DNA of 36,918 nucleotides from positions 1 through 36,918 of the forward strand of contig LNFR01000111.1 in NCBI GenBank assembly GCA_001567185.1, given 5' to 3'. The notes below the pieces were generated by a model, which worked only from the letters and a program-made list of their open reading frames with translations, ran no database searches and was not told the DNA's origin. The DNA is from Bacteroidetes bacterium OLB12 (lineage in GTDB: Bacteria > Bacteroidota > Bacteroidia > Cytophagales > Cyclobacteriaceae). The position numbers and the translations under genes were made by a program. This document shows positions 8,210 to 15,820 of this stretch, piece after piece; within the stretch, counting starts at the first letter, position 1; each line of letters opens with the position of its first letter.

Positions 8210-9379
8210 AGTAACTCATAAATCCCCGCTACACCCTGTCCTCCACCTACGCACGCAGTAACCATACCGTATTTCTTGTTGCGCCTGCGCAGTTCGTTAA
8301 ACAATTGCACGGATAAACGAGCACCGGACGAACCGAGCGGATGGCCCACGGCAATTGCACCTCCATTCACATTCAATTTTGTTCTATCAATGTTCAGCTC
8401 TTTCACCACGGCCAGCGATTGTGCAGCAAAGGCTTCATTGAGTTCAATCAAATCTAAGTCGTCTTGCTTGAGGCCGGCAATTTTTTAATGCTTTTGGAAT
8501 AGCCGCCACCGGGCCAATACCCATAATGCGCGGATCAACACCAGCCGTAGCATAACTTACCATGCGCGCGATTGGTTTTAAATTCAATTGTTTCACCATG
8601 CGTTCGCTCATCACAGCTACAAAGGCAGCACCATCCGATGTTTGCGAAGAGTTACCCGCTGTAACCGTTCCGCCTAACGCAAATACGGGTTTCAGTTTTG
8701 CCAATCCTTCAAGGGTTGTATCGGCACGAATGCCTTCATCGGTGGCAACAACAAACTCACGTGTTTTTTTCTTCATGTTTTCGTCCACGTACGTTTCCTT
8801 TACGGTGATGGGAACTACTTCGTCTTTGAACTTACCTTCTTTCCAGGCAGCCGCGGCCTTCATGTGCGATTCGTACGAGAACTGATCTTGTTCCTCGCGG
8901 CTGATTTTAAATTGTTTTGAAACCTCCTCGGCCGTAAGGCCCATGCTGGTGTAGTAAGTAGGATTGTTTTTGGCAATGGTGTAATTGAGCGCTGTTTTAA
9001 AACCCATAACCGGCACCAACGACATTGATTCGGTACCACCGGCAATAATCACATCGGCCTGGCCAGCCTGTATGCGCTGGCTTGCAATAGCAATGGTTTC
9101 AACACCCGAACCACAATACCGGTTCACGATCATGCCGGGGGTATCTATACCAAGCGCAAGCAATGAAATCATGCGGCCCATTTGCATTCCCTGATCTGCT
9201 TCCGGCACAGCATTGCCAACAATCAGGTCATCGACCATTTTGTTTTCTAATCCCGGAATAGATTTCACCAGGTGTTTGATAACATCTGCTGCCAGGTCAT
9301 CTGGTCGTGTGAAACGAAAGCCACCTTTCTTGGCCTTTCCAACTCCGGTTCTAAATCCTGCTACGATGTATGCGTCCAT
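8203..9379 (-). CDS. fadA: Acetyl-CoA C-acyltransferase (3-ketoacyl-CoA thiolase), one frameshift
   Basis: The thiolase cleaves 3-ketoacyl-CoA to acetyl-CoA and a shortened acyl-CoA. The nucleophile is Cys89 in NRYCGSG; the C-terminal part carries the conserved [16 protein letters not shown] (His) and TACVGGGQG (Cys) motifs. The frame breaks near 8479-8480 next to a T6 run: one extra A (plus strand) turns [15 protein letters not shown] into KALKNCRPQ. Removing it gives 391 residues, the same length as B. subtilis FadA. Downstream is fadE; upstream, beyond the four-helix gene, is fadN. The stop codon lies inside the heptad-like repeat. The break looks like a sequence error, because all catalytic residues are kept on both sides. 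Confidence 0.94.
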
Positions 9380-9423
9380 GTTTGTACTATTTAGTTTATG
9401 CTGTTACAATAAGTTGGCGGTAG

Positions 9424-9441
9424 GCAGACGGCAGTAGGCAG
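9424..9441. repeat. Left copy of an inverted intergenic repeat around the four-helix gene
   Basis: GCAGACGGCAGTAGGCAG is the inverted partner, with one mismatch, of 9878-9895. It has a seven-base period when read as CTGCCTA-CTGCCGT-CTGC on the other strand. It lies 14 bases beyond the stop of the four-helix-bundle gene. Confidence 0.6.
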
Positions 9442-9454
9442 TCTTCACCGCTTG

Positions 9455-9857
9455 TCAAACCTGTTTTTCTAGTTTATATTCTTTAGGTAAAAATTTCTCT
9501 GGATTTTCGATCATTGAATTTAGCATTCTCCCAACCTCCTCAGCATCTTGCTCCAGTTGGTTAAACTCTTCTTGTGTGACATAATTATTTGCCAATGAAA
9601 ACTCAAGCCAAACAATTGTTTCACTGTTCTCTCCATCGGCATCGGAGCACTTGTTTACAAAATAGGCCTGGTACTTTCTTTTACGATAAGCTTCGGCAAT
9701 ACACGAACAAACAGATCGCGATGATCGTCTGATCTGATCTACCAACGAATACTTTTCCTCTTTAGGATACGTTTTTTGTTAACTCAAAAACTTTCATCGC
9801 CAAGGCAAAAGCCTTTTGATAAACAATCAAGTCTCTATATCCTTTACTTTTTGTCAT
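9455..9857 (-). CDS. Four-helix-bundle protein (23S rRNA intervening-sequence protein family), one frameshift
   Basis: The continuous frame covers only the last 96 residues, from VDQIRRSSRSVCSCIAEAY. The missing start is found in another frame: ATG at 9857 encodes MTKSKGYRDLIVYQKAFALA and runs to a break in the run of six T at 9772-9777; five T join LTKTYPKEEKYSL to VDQIRRSS. The repaired protein has 133 residues, a normal length for the family (DLIVYQKA, IRRSS, IAEA and ENSET are typical). These small proteins form pentameric barrels of four-helix bundles; the cellular role is mostly unknown, and the relative Avd serves diversity-generating retroelements. No reverse transcriptase is near. 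The gene interrupts the fad cluster and is bracketed by an inverted repeat (9424-9441, 9878-9895), so it looks like a later insertion. Confidence 0.88.
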
Positions 9858-9877
9858 TGCTACTCTCAACACTTTTC

Positions 9878-9895
9878 CTGCCTAGTGCCGTCTGC
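9878..9895. repeat. Right copy of the inverted repeat around the four-helix gene
   Basis: CTGCCTAGTGCCGTCTGC pairs with 9424-9441 with one mismatch. It is followed by a further CTGCCTA unit (9899-9905), and the fadN stop (TAG on the minus strand, 9906-9908) touches it. Confidence 0.6.
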
Positions 9896-9905
9896 TAACT
9901 GCCTA

Positions 9906-12305
9906 CTAGTTTCGTAATGGTTTCCCCCCCGTTAAAATCGATTGAATACGCTCTAATGTTTTCTTCTCGCCTGTTAGCGATAAGAATGCTTCGCGTTCGA
10001 GATCCAATAAATATTGTTCCGATACTTCTTGCGCATAGCTGAGATCGCCCCCGCACATTACGTTGGCAATCCACTTCGCGATTTTCGCATCGTGTTCGGA
10101 AATGTATCTACCCATTAACATGCCTTGTAATCCGGCAAGGAATAAGGCTTGCCCGGTGCGGCCTTGTACTTTGATATTCTTTGCCTGTTGTGGCATGGTG
10201 TAGCCGGCATCGGCAAGATCAAGAACCGCTTGTTTGGCATCGGCAATCTGGCGGTCTCTATTCATGCTTACACGATCCAGCTTTTTCAGAATCCCCAACT
10301 CACGCGCTTCTTCTGCTGATGTGGCCACCTTAGCGGTTGCAATAGTCATAAACGCATTTTGAAGTGCGTTCAATTCTACATCACCTTCTTGTAAAGCATC
10401 ACTAACACGTTTGGTAAATTCTTTTGTGCCACCACCACCGGGAATCAAACCCACGCCTACCTCAACAAGCCCGATGTATGTTTCAGCTGCAGCCTGTGCA
10501 ATGTCGGCATGCATGGTCATTTCGCAGCCACCACCCAGCGTGCGGCCTTGCGGAGCTACCACTACCGGAATAGATGAATAGCGCAACCGCATTACCGAAT
10601 TCTGGAATGCACGGATCATAAAATCGATCTCGTCATAATCCTGTTCAATGGCATACATAAACACCAGCCCAAGGTTTGCGCCCAGCGAGAAGTCGGGCCC
10701 CTGATGACCGACCACTAACCCGCGGTAATCTTTTTCGGCCAGGTCAACCGCTTTGTTCATGCCTTCAATTACACTGCTGCCTAAGGTATAGCTCTTTGAA
10801 CTCCATGAGAAATTGAGTACACCATCCCCAATGTCCGTTACTTTCGAATCGGCATTCTTCCACACTACGCTATCGCTCTTGCTTTCTAAAATGATAAAGC
10901 TTTCGCGACCCGGAATGGATTTATATGATTTGGAGGGGATGTCGTAATATTTTTTGATGCCCCCTTCGGTTTTGTAAAATGATTTGTTGCCCGCACCGAG
11001 CATATCGTACACCCATTGATTGGGTTTGTAGCCAGCGGCTTCCATTAAAGGAATACTCTTTTCAACACCAATAGCATCCCATGTTTCGAAGGGACCAAGC
11101 TCCCAACCGAAGCCTCCGCTTACGGCATCATCTATACGGAACAATTCATCGCTGATTTCCGGAATGCGATTGCTCACATACTTAAACAAATCGAAAAACA
11201 TATCGCGATAGAAATCCCCGGCTTTGTCTTTACCGGCCAGCAATACTTTAAAGCGATCGCGCAGGTTGTCAATGGTCTTGGTAGTTTCGAGTGTGGCAAA
11301 TTTTGCTTTTGCCTTTGGTTGATACTCGAATGTTTTCAGATCGAGCGTAAGAATTTCGGTTTCGCCTTTGGCATTTTTGGATTTTTTGTAAAAGCCCTGG
11401 CCGGTTTTGTCACCCAGCCATTTATTCTGCTCCAGTTTGTTCACCGCTTCGGGCAACTTAAACATTTCGCGGCCTTCATCGTTGGGCAGGCCTGCATATA
11501 AATTGTTGGCTACTTTTACGAGTGTATCCAACCCCACTACATCCGATGTTCTGAATGTGGCCGATTTTGGTCTTCCGATTACAGGGCCCGTTAGCTTATC
11601 AATCTCATCTACATTAAGATCATACTTGCGCATAGAGTCAATTACCTTTAATAAACCCCAAACACCAACCCGGTTACCGATAAAGGCAGGAGTGTCTTTA
11701 CACAATACAGTTGTTTTACCCAGAAAGAGGTCGCCATAGTGAAGCAAAAACTTCGTGATTTCAGGATCGGTTTTCGTGGTAGGAATAATTTCCAGCAACT
11801 TTAAATACCGGGGTGGATTGAAGAAGTGCGTTCCTGCAAAATGTTTTTGAAAATCTTCGCTTCGACCTTCGGCCATCAGGTGAATAGGAATACCAGACGT
11901 GTTGGAAGTAATAAGCGTACCGGGTGTGCGATACTTTTCCACTTCGGTGTACACTTTCTTTTTGATGTCGAGATTTTCTACTACGACTTCTATCGTCCAA
12001 TCGCAATCTTTGATCTTCGGCATGTCATCCGTAAAGTTTCCGAGTTTGATGCGCGAAGCAAACTTTTTGCTGAACAGCGCTGCCGGGTTCGATTTCAGCG
12101 TTGACTCAAACGCAGCATTTACGATTCGGTTTTTCACTGCCGGATGGTCGAGCGATAACCCCTTTTTCTTTTCGTCTTCAGAAAGTTCTTTGGGTGCAAT
12201 GTCGAGGAGGAGAACATCTACACCAATGTTGGCAAAGTGGCAGGCAATGCGCGAGCCCATAATGCCCGATCCTAAAACAGCTACTTTACGAATGGTTCTA
12301 TTCAT
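9906..12305 (-). CDS. fadN: 3-hydroxyacyl-CoA dehydrogenase / enoyl-CoA hydratase, FadN-like
   Basis: A 799-residue bifunctional enzyme for the hydration and NAD-dependent oxidation steps of beta-oxidation. The dehydrogenase half comes first: Rossmann motif VAVLGSGIMGSR (8-19), catalytic His160 in GTHFFNPPRY and Glu172 in LLEIIP. The hydratase half follows in the last 300 residues, with QGPDFSLGANLG, QGRTLGGGCEMTMHADIA and GLVEVGVGLIPGGGGT (oxyanion glycines and the two glutamates). This order (dehydrogenase then hydratase) matches B. subtilis FadN (789 residues) and is the reverse of E. coli FadB. It is the first enzyme gene after marR and is followed by the four-helix gene, fadA and fadE. 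The only likely promoter space is the 73-base gap after marR, though read-through from marR is possible. Confidence 0.95.
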   Translation of the reverse strand: MNRTIRKVAVLGSGIMGSRIACHFANIGVDVLLLDIAPKELSEDEKKKGLSLDHPAVKNRIVNAAFESTLKSNPAALFSKKFASRIKLGNFTDDMPKIKDCDWTIEVVVENLDIKKKVYTEVEKYRTPGTLITSNTSGIPIHLMAEGRSEDFQKHFAGTHFFNPPRYLKLLEIIPTTKTDPEITKFLLHYGDLFLGKTTVLCKDTPAFIGNRVGVWGLLKVIDSMRKYDLNVDEIDKLTGPVIGRPKSATFRTSDVVGLDTLVKVANNLYAGLPNDEGREMFKLPEAVNKLEQNKWLGDKTGQGFYKKSKNAKGETEILTLDLKTFEYQPKAKAKFATLETTKTIDNLRDRFKVLLAGKDKAGDFYRDMFFDLFKYVSNRIPEISDELFRIDDAVSGGFGWELGPFETWDAIGVEKSIPLMEAAGYKPNQWVYDMLGAGNKSFYKTEGGIKKYYDIPSKSYKSIPGRESFIILESKSDSVVWKNADSKVTDIGDGVLNFSWSSKSYTLGSSVIEGMNKAVDLAEKDYRGLVVGHQGPDFSLGANLGLVFMYAIEQDYDEIDFMIRAFQNSVMRLRYSSIPVVVAPQGRTLGGGCEMTMHADIAQAAAETYIGLVEVGVGLIPGGGGTKEFTKRVSDALQEGDVELNALQNAFMTIATAKVATSAEEARELGILKKLDRVSMNRDRQIADAKQAVLDLADAGYTMPQQAKNIKVQGRTGQALFLAGLQGMLMGRYISEHDAKIAKWIANVMCGGDLSYAQEVSEQYLLDLEREAFLSLTGEKKTLERIQSILTGGKPLRN

Positions 12306-12371
12306 GTTACCGGTTTTTACTTAATACAAATTTTTTTAGTGGACATACCGACAGTTATTCAAATCAAAAGC

Positions 12372-12388
12372 CTGCCTACTACCTACTG
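12372..12388. repeat. Heptad-like repeat at the marR 3' end
   Basis: CTGCCTACTACCTACTG resembles the repeats at 9424 and 9878 and overlaps the marR stop codon (TAG on the minus strand, 12379-12381). The 10-mer CTACCTACTG recurs at 30084-30093. Confidence 0.45.
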
Positions 12389-12834
12389 TTTTCAAGTTCT
12401 TTATAAACAATGTTCTGTTCAATTATCTGATTCACACTTTGAACAACTTCAAAAAACACATTCAGCTTGCTGGCGGGAATTTCCTCGCGCACCACTTCAT
12501 TAAATCGCAAAACAGTTTCTTTCGATTTTTCTCTATGGCGCTTCCCCTCTTTGGTAAGAAAAATGCGAACTAACCGCTTATCGTTCTTATCCGTTTTCCG
12601 TACAATCAATCGCTTTTCTTCCATTGACTTAAGCAGGCGCGTAACACTGCGGGGCTCCAAACCCATCATCGGCCCGATCTTGGTTGCCGGTGTGCCTTCT
12701 TCGGAGTGAATGTTCAATAAAGCAAACCCGATAGACATGGTGCCCTGGTATTTTGCTGCCTGCTGATTGTACATGCGTGCGATGCTGTGCCAGGCCGCCT
12801 TTATATTATAGTCTATGGTTTCCTCCCTTTTCAT
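12379..12834 (-). CDS. MarR family transcriptional regulator of the fad cluster
   Basis: A 151-residue protein when started at 12834 (MKREETIDYNIKAAWHSIA); the longer open frame from 12939 adds 35 residues that look unlike protein and cover the promoter. The winged helix is clear: ATKIGPMMGLEPRSVTRLLKSMEEKRLIVRK holds the recognition helix, followed by the wing DKNDKRLVRIFLTKEGK. It is the first gene of the fad cluster, so the likely role is repression of fadN-fadA-fadE, relieved by an acyl-CoA, as with other fatty-acid regulators; that is inference from position. The last residues (NSR) and the stop come from a heptad-like repeat. Confidence 0.88.
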   Translation of the reverse strand: MKREETIDYNIKAAWHSIARMYNQQAAKYQGTMSIGFALLNIHSEEGTPATKIGPMMGLEPRSVTRLLKSMEEKRLIVRKTDKNDKRLVRIFLTKEGKRHREKSKETVLRFNEVVREEIPASKLNVFFEVVQSVNQIIEQNIVYKELENSR

Positions 12835-13064
12835 CAATTTCAAACGATGCCGAAGGTAAAGAAAATTATTCGGCATGCATACTATTTTAATAAAAAAATT
12901 ATCAGGGTTCTTTATGGGTTGAAGAATCTCCCTAATCATATCATAATTAAACCTGGGGGATGGGCAGACGAACCTGATTAGAAAACCGGGTTGTAATTAA
13001 TGGATAACGGAAGTATCGATTCAATCGATTCCGGATTTTCCTTAAAGGGTAAATCAATATTTTT

Positions 13065-13080
13065 TATGATAAGGATCATA
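13065..13080. promoter_or_regulatory. Fnr/Crp-like dyad upstream of the YceI-porin operon
   Basis: TATGATAAGGATCATA is a perfect inverted repeat with a four-base centre. Its core TGAT-N4-ATCA is the inner part of the Fnr-type consensus TTGAT-N4-ATCAA. It lies 84 bases before the YceI start and in the gap between divergent marR and yceI, at a plausible activator distance. No regulator gene of that family is in the window. Confidence 0.45.
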
Positions 13081-13163
13081 TCGGAGTATGGTTAACAATC
13101 ATGGGGTAGGTGGATTGGGTAATATAATCTTGTACTGTGAAACAAGACAAAAACCCAGAAGCC

Positions 13164-13742
13164 ATGAAAACGATCATAAAAAAAACCTTCTTCACAACCC
13201 TTTTCGTACTGGCATTTTCCCATACGGCCGTTTGGGCCCAGCAGCAGTATAAGATAAGCGGCACACCCAATATAACCATTGCGGGAACCTCTACTATGCA
13301 CGATTGGACAATGACTTCCAAACAGGCAACCTCGGTAGCACAATTTGAAACCGATGCAGCCGGTCAACTAACTAAAGTGAACGCTATCGTGGTTACCATC
13401 TCTGCCGAAAGTTTAAAGAGCGGAAAAGGAGCCATGGACAAGAACGCATACAATGCGCTTAAAACAGATAAGAATAAAGACATCAAATTTCAGCTAACCT
13501 CGGCAATTATTAATGGCAACAACATTGTAGCGCAAGGCACACTAACAATTGCCGGAAACTCAAAACCTACTGAGTTGATAGTTACCGGAAAACCTGTAGC
13601 GGGCGCAATACATTTTCAGGGTTCCAAGAAAATTAAAATGACTGAGTTTAATGTAGAGCCACCTTCTTTCATGTTTGGTTCAGTTAAAACAGGCGATGAA
13701 ATAACAATAACCTTTGAAGTTACCCTTTCACCAATCAAATAA
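13164..13742 (+). CDS. YceI family secreted lipid-binding protein (first copy)
   Basis: Starting at 13164 gives a clean signal peptide (MKTIIKKTFFTTLFVLAFSHTA, cleavage after WAQ); the open frame from 13137 would add nine charged residues in front of it. The mature 170 residues form a YceI-type lipocalin-like barrel: ITIAGTSTMHDWTM near the start, ISAESLKSGKGAMDKNAYNAL, KDIKFQLTSAIING, GTLTIAGNSKPTELIV and the C-terminal MTEFNVEPPSFMFGSVKTGDEITI. YceI proteins bind long isoprenoid-type lipids in the periplasm. It opens a set of three with the porin (gap 37 bases) and a second YceI gene. Upstream sits an Fnr-like dyad at 13065. Confidence 0.9.
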   Translation: MKTIIKKTFFTTLFVLAFSHTAVWAQQQYKISGTPNITIAGTSTMHDWTMTSKQATSVAQFETDAAGQLTKVNAIVVTISAESLKSGKGAMDKNAYNALKTDKNKDIKFQLTSAIINGNNIVAQGTLTIAGNSKPTELIVTGKPVAGAIHFQGSKKIKMTEFNVEPPSFMFGSVKTGDEITITFEVTLSPIK

Positions 13743-13779
13743 ATAAATCTCTATAAATCACCTTTTAATTTTTTATGTT

Positions 13780-15132
13780 ATGAAAACAAAATCCTCAATT
13801 TTAAAACATCTGCTACTGGTACTGGGCCTAACGATGGGCTGGACTGCATGGGCACAGCAACCCAGCATACAATATTGGAGACCATATGACAAGCGTGGTG
13901 TAAATGTATTCGAAACAACCAAAGATGATACTATTGTTTTTGATGGTCTGAAGCTTAGACTGGGTGCTGGCTTTACACAAGGCTATCAGAAGCTAAACCA
14001 CAGCAATGAATTGGCAACCCCTGCCCTCTATGAGATGGGCGGTGGTTTTCCGCTGGCACAGGCAAACTTCAATATTGATGTGCAATTGTATGATGGTATT
14101 AACCTGAATCTCGTGTCATACATGTCATCTCACCACCACAACGAGTTTTGGGTGAAAGGAGGTTACCTGCAAATTGATAAAGTTGGATTCTTGAAGAGCG
14201 AATTCTTCGATAACCTGTGGAAAAACCTGACTCTAAAAGTAGGCCATATGGAAGTAAATTATGGCGATGCACACTTCCGCAGAAGTGATGGCGGCCACAC
14301 GTTGTGGAACCCCTGGATTGAAAACAATATTATGGATGCCTTTACTACTGAAATAGGGGCAGAGTTGTATTGGAAAAAAGATGGCGTGTTATTAATGGCT
14401 GGTTTTACCGATGGTGAAATTCAAGGTAACATTTCTAGCCCATCACAACCAGATGGGGCAAAACGCAAACCATCTCTTTACGGAAAGGTTGGTTTTGATA
14501 AACAGATTAATGACAACCTGCGCACAAGGATCACTAGCTCATTCGTAACCACAAAATCATCTGCCAGCAATACCCTATATGGTGGCGACCGGACTGGGTC
14601 TAACTACCAGTATGTAATGGAAAATGCACCGGTTTCATTAACCGGTAATGCTTTCTCCGGAAGATTTAATCCTGGCTTTCGAGATAATGTCACAGCCTTT
14701 GTTATAAACCCCTTCGTTAAATACAGCGGCCTGGAAGTGTTCGGAACATTTGAATGGGCCAAAGGCAATAGTGCATTCGAAAACGGTGAGGGAGCTGCCT
14801 ATGCCGCAGAAGACGACCGCAAAGCACAACAGACAGCTTTTGAAGCACTCTATCGCTTCGGAAAAGATGAGCAATTTTATGTGGGCGCCCGCTACATAAA
14901 AGTAGATGCTACAATTGCGGAAGGATATACTGCAATATTACCAGGTACCCGCTATGATGTAACCATAGACCGAACATCATTTGGTGCAGGCTGGTTTATT
15001 ACCCGCAACATCTTACTAAAAGGAGAGTATGTAACACAGAATTATGACGGTTATAACAACACCGGAGCGAATAGCCGGTTCTACAACGGTAAGTTCGATG
15101 GCTTCGTGATCCAGGGCGCAATCTCATTCTGA
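13780..15132 (+). CDS. Outer-membrane porin-like beta-barrel protein
   Basis: A 450-residue protein with a signal peptide (MKTKSSILKHLLLVLGLTMG, cleavage near WAQQ). The body consists of many beta strands with aromatic girdle residues (LKLRLGAGFTQGYQKL, ANFNIDVQLYDGINLNLVSYM, LTLKVGHMEVNYGDAHFRR, FIVQPFVKYSG-like NPFVKYSG, YVGARYIKV) and the final strand ends in phenylalanine (GFVIQGAISF), the usual mark of outer-membrane barrels. In size and layout it resembles porins of the phosphate-selective or DcaP type, but I cannot assign a substrate. It is flanked on both sides by YceI genes. A strong hairpin terminator follows at 15157, so the second YceI gene may have partly separate expression. Confidence 0.75.
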   Translation: MKTKSSILKHLLLVLGLTMGWTAWAQQPSIQYWRPYDKRGVNVFETTKDDTIVFDGLKLRLGAGFTQGYQKLNHSNELATPALYEMGGGFPLAQANFNIDVQLYDGINLNLVSYMSSHHHNEFWVKGGYLQIDKVGFLKSEFFDNLWKNLTLKVGHMEVNYGDAHFRRSDGGHTLWNPWIENNIMDAFTTEIGAELYWKKDGVLLMAGFTDGEIQGNISSPSQPDGAKRKPSLYGKVGFDKQINDNLRTRITSSFVTTKSSASNTLYGGDRTGSNYQYVMENAPVSLTGNAFSGRFNPGFRDNVTAFVINPFVKYSGLEVFGTFEWAKGNSAFENGEGAAYAAEDDRKAQQTAFEALYRFGKDEQFYVGARYIKVDATIAEGYTAILPGTRYDVTIDRTSFGAGWFITRNILLKGEYVTQNYDGYNNTGANSRFYNGKFDGFVIQGAISF

Positions 15133-15156
15133 TTTGTAGGGATGCTTTATGGGTGG

Positions 15157-15187
15157 GTTCCGGTCTGTACAGGCCGGAACTCTTTTT
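15157..15187 (+). terminator. Rho-independent terminator after the porin gene
   Basis: GTTCCGGTCTG (15157-15167) pairs with CAGGCCGGAAC (15170-15180) with one G-T wobble, followed by TCTTTTT. Its place 25 bases after the porin stop and just before the second yceI suggests partial termination inside the unit, or a separate promoter for the second yceI. Confidence 0.8.
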
Positions 15188-15214
15188 GTATTTACTACCT
15201 TTGTGAGGTAAGAA

Positions 15215-15820
15215 ATGGAAATGAAACACTTGCTGGTTTTGTTAGTTGTGACAATCGTGGGGAGTTCATTTGCTACCTCCCCCGTGTTGCTGCACCGCTT
15301 TATTGTTCAGCCTGAAAGTACGCTTACCGTAGCGGGCAAAACCAATGTAAATTCATTTCAGTGCACAACTTTGTATTGCGGCCGCGATACCCTGGTGCTT
15401 CGGGAGAGCGCAGGTGTACGACCCGTATTTTTAAAAGGGAACGTACAACTGGATGCATCGGCCTTCAGTTGCGGCCTTCAGTTGATGACGAACGACTTTA
15501 ATAAAACGATAAAGGCAAAAGAATATCCGGCTATAGAAATAGAATTTATCTCGTTCGAGAAAACCCCTGTGTTTGGCTGTGCCGAAGAACGGTTTAAAGG
15601 CCATATGAAAATAGCCTTGGCCGGAGTGAGAAAAGCGTTTGATGTGAATTGTGTAATCGAAGCAAAAAGCAATGGCATTATTTACCTGCGCGGTAATCAC
15701 ACATTTACATTTGCCGATTTTAATCTTTCGGCCCCTTCGCGCATGATGGGCATGGTTAAAGTAGATGAAAACCTGGAAGTGAAATTTAACCTTGCTTTAA
15801 AGGTTGACCCTAATCTGTAA
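15215..15820 (+). CDS. YceI family secreted protein (second, cysteine-containing copy)
   Basis: A 201-residue YceI-like protein: signal peptide MEMKHLLVLLVVTIVGSSFA, then HRFIVQPESTLTVAGKTNVNSFQC (the YceI opening with a cysteine in place), VQLDASAFSCGLQLMTNDF, FISFEKTPVFGC, GHMKIALAGVRKAFDVNC and the closing HTFTFADFNLSAPSRMMGMV. Cysteines at 50, 55, 86, 122 and 146 are unusual for YceI and absent from the first copy; they could form disulfides or hold a metal. The second ATG (residue 3) is an equally good start. It ends exactly where the convergent HhH gene ends: the two stops form TAATTA with no spacing. Confidence 0.8.
   Translation: MEMKHLLVLLVVTIVGSSFATSPVLLHRFIVQPESTLTVAGKTNVNSFQCTTLYCGRDTLVLRESAGVRPVFLKGNVQLDASAFSCGLQLMTNDFNKTIKAKEYPAIEIEFISFEKTPVFGCAEERFKGHMKIALAGVRKAFDVNCVIEAKSNGIIYLRGNHTFTFADFNLSAPSRMMGMVKVDENLEVKFNLALKVDPNL

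Noticed and set aside
8203-9379. Thiolase as two separate genes or a pseudogene
   Set aside because: One extra base next to a T6 run explains the break and all catalytic motifs are intact on both sides; repaired length equals that of the reference family member.
9424-9895. Reading the four-helix gene with its inverted repeats as a diversity-generating retroelement
   Set aside because: No reverse transcriptase, template repeat or variable repeat pair is in the window; only the Avd-like fold is shared.
13125-13132. TAATCTTG as the -7 element of the first yceI promoter
   Set aside because: It matches TAnnTTTG at all fixed positions but one, but no TTTG-like -33 element stands at the right distance upstream.
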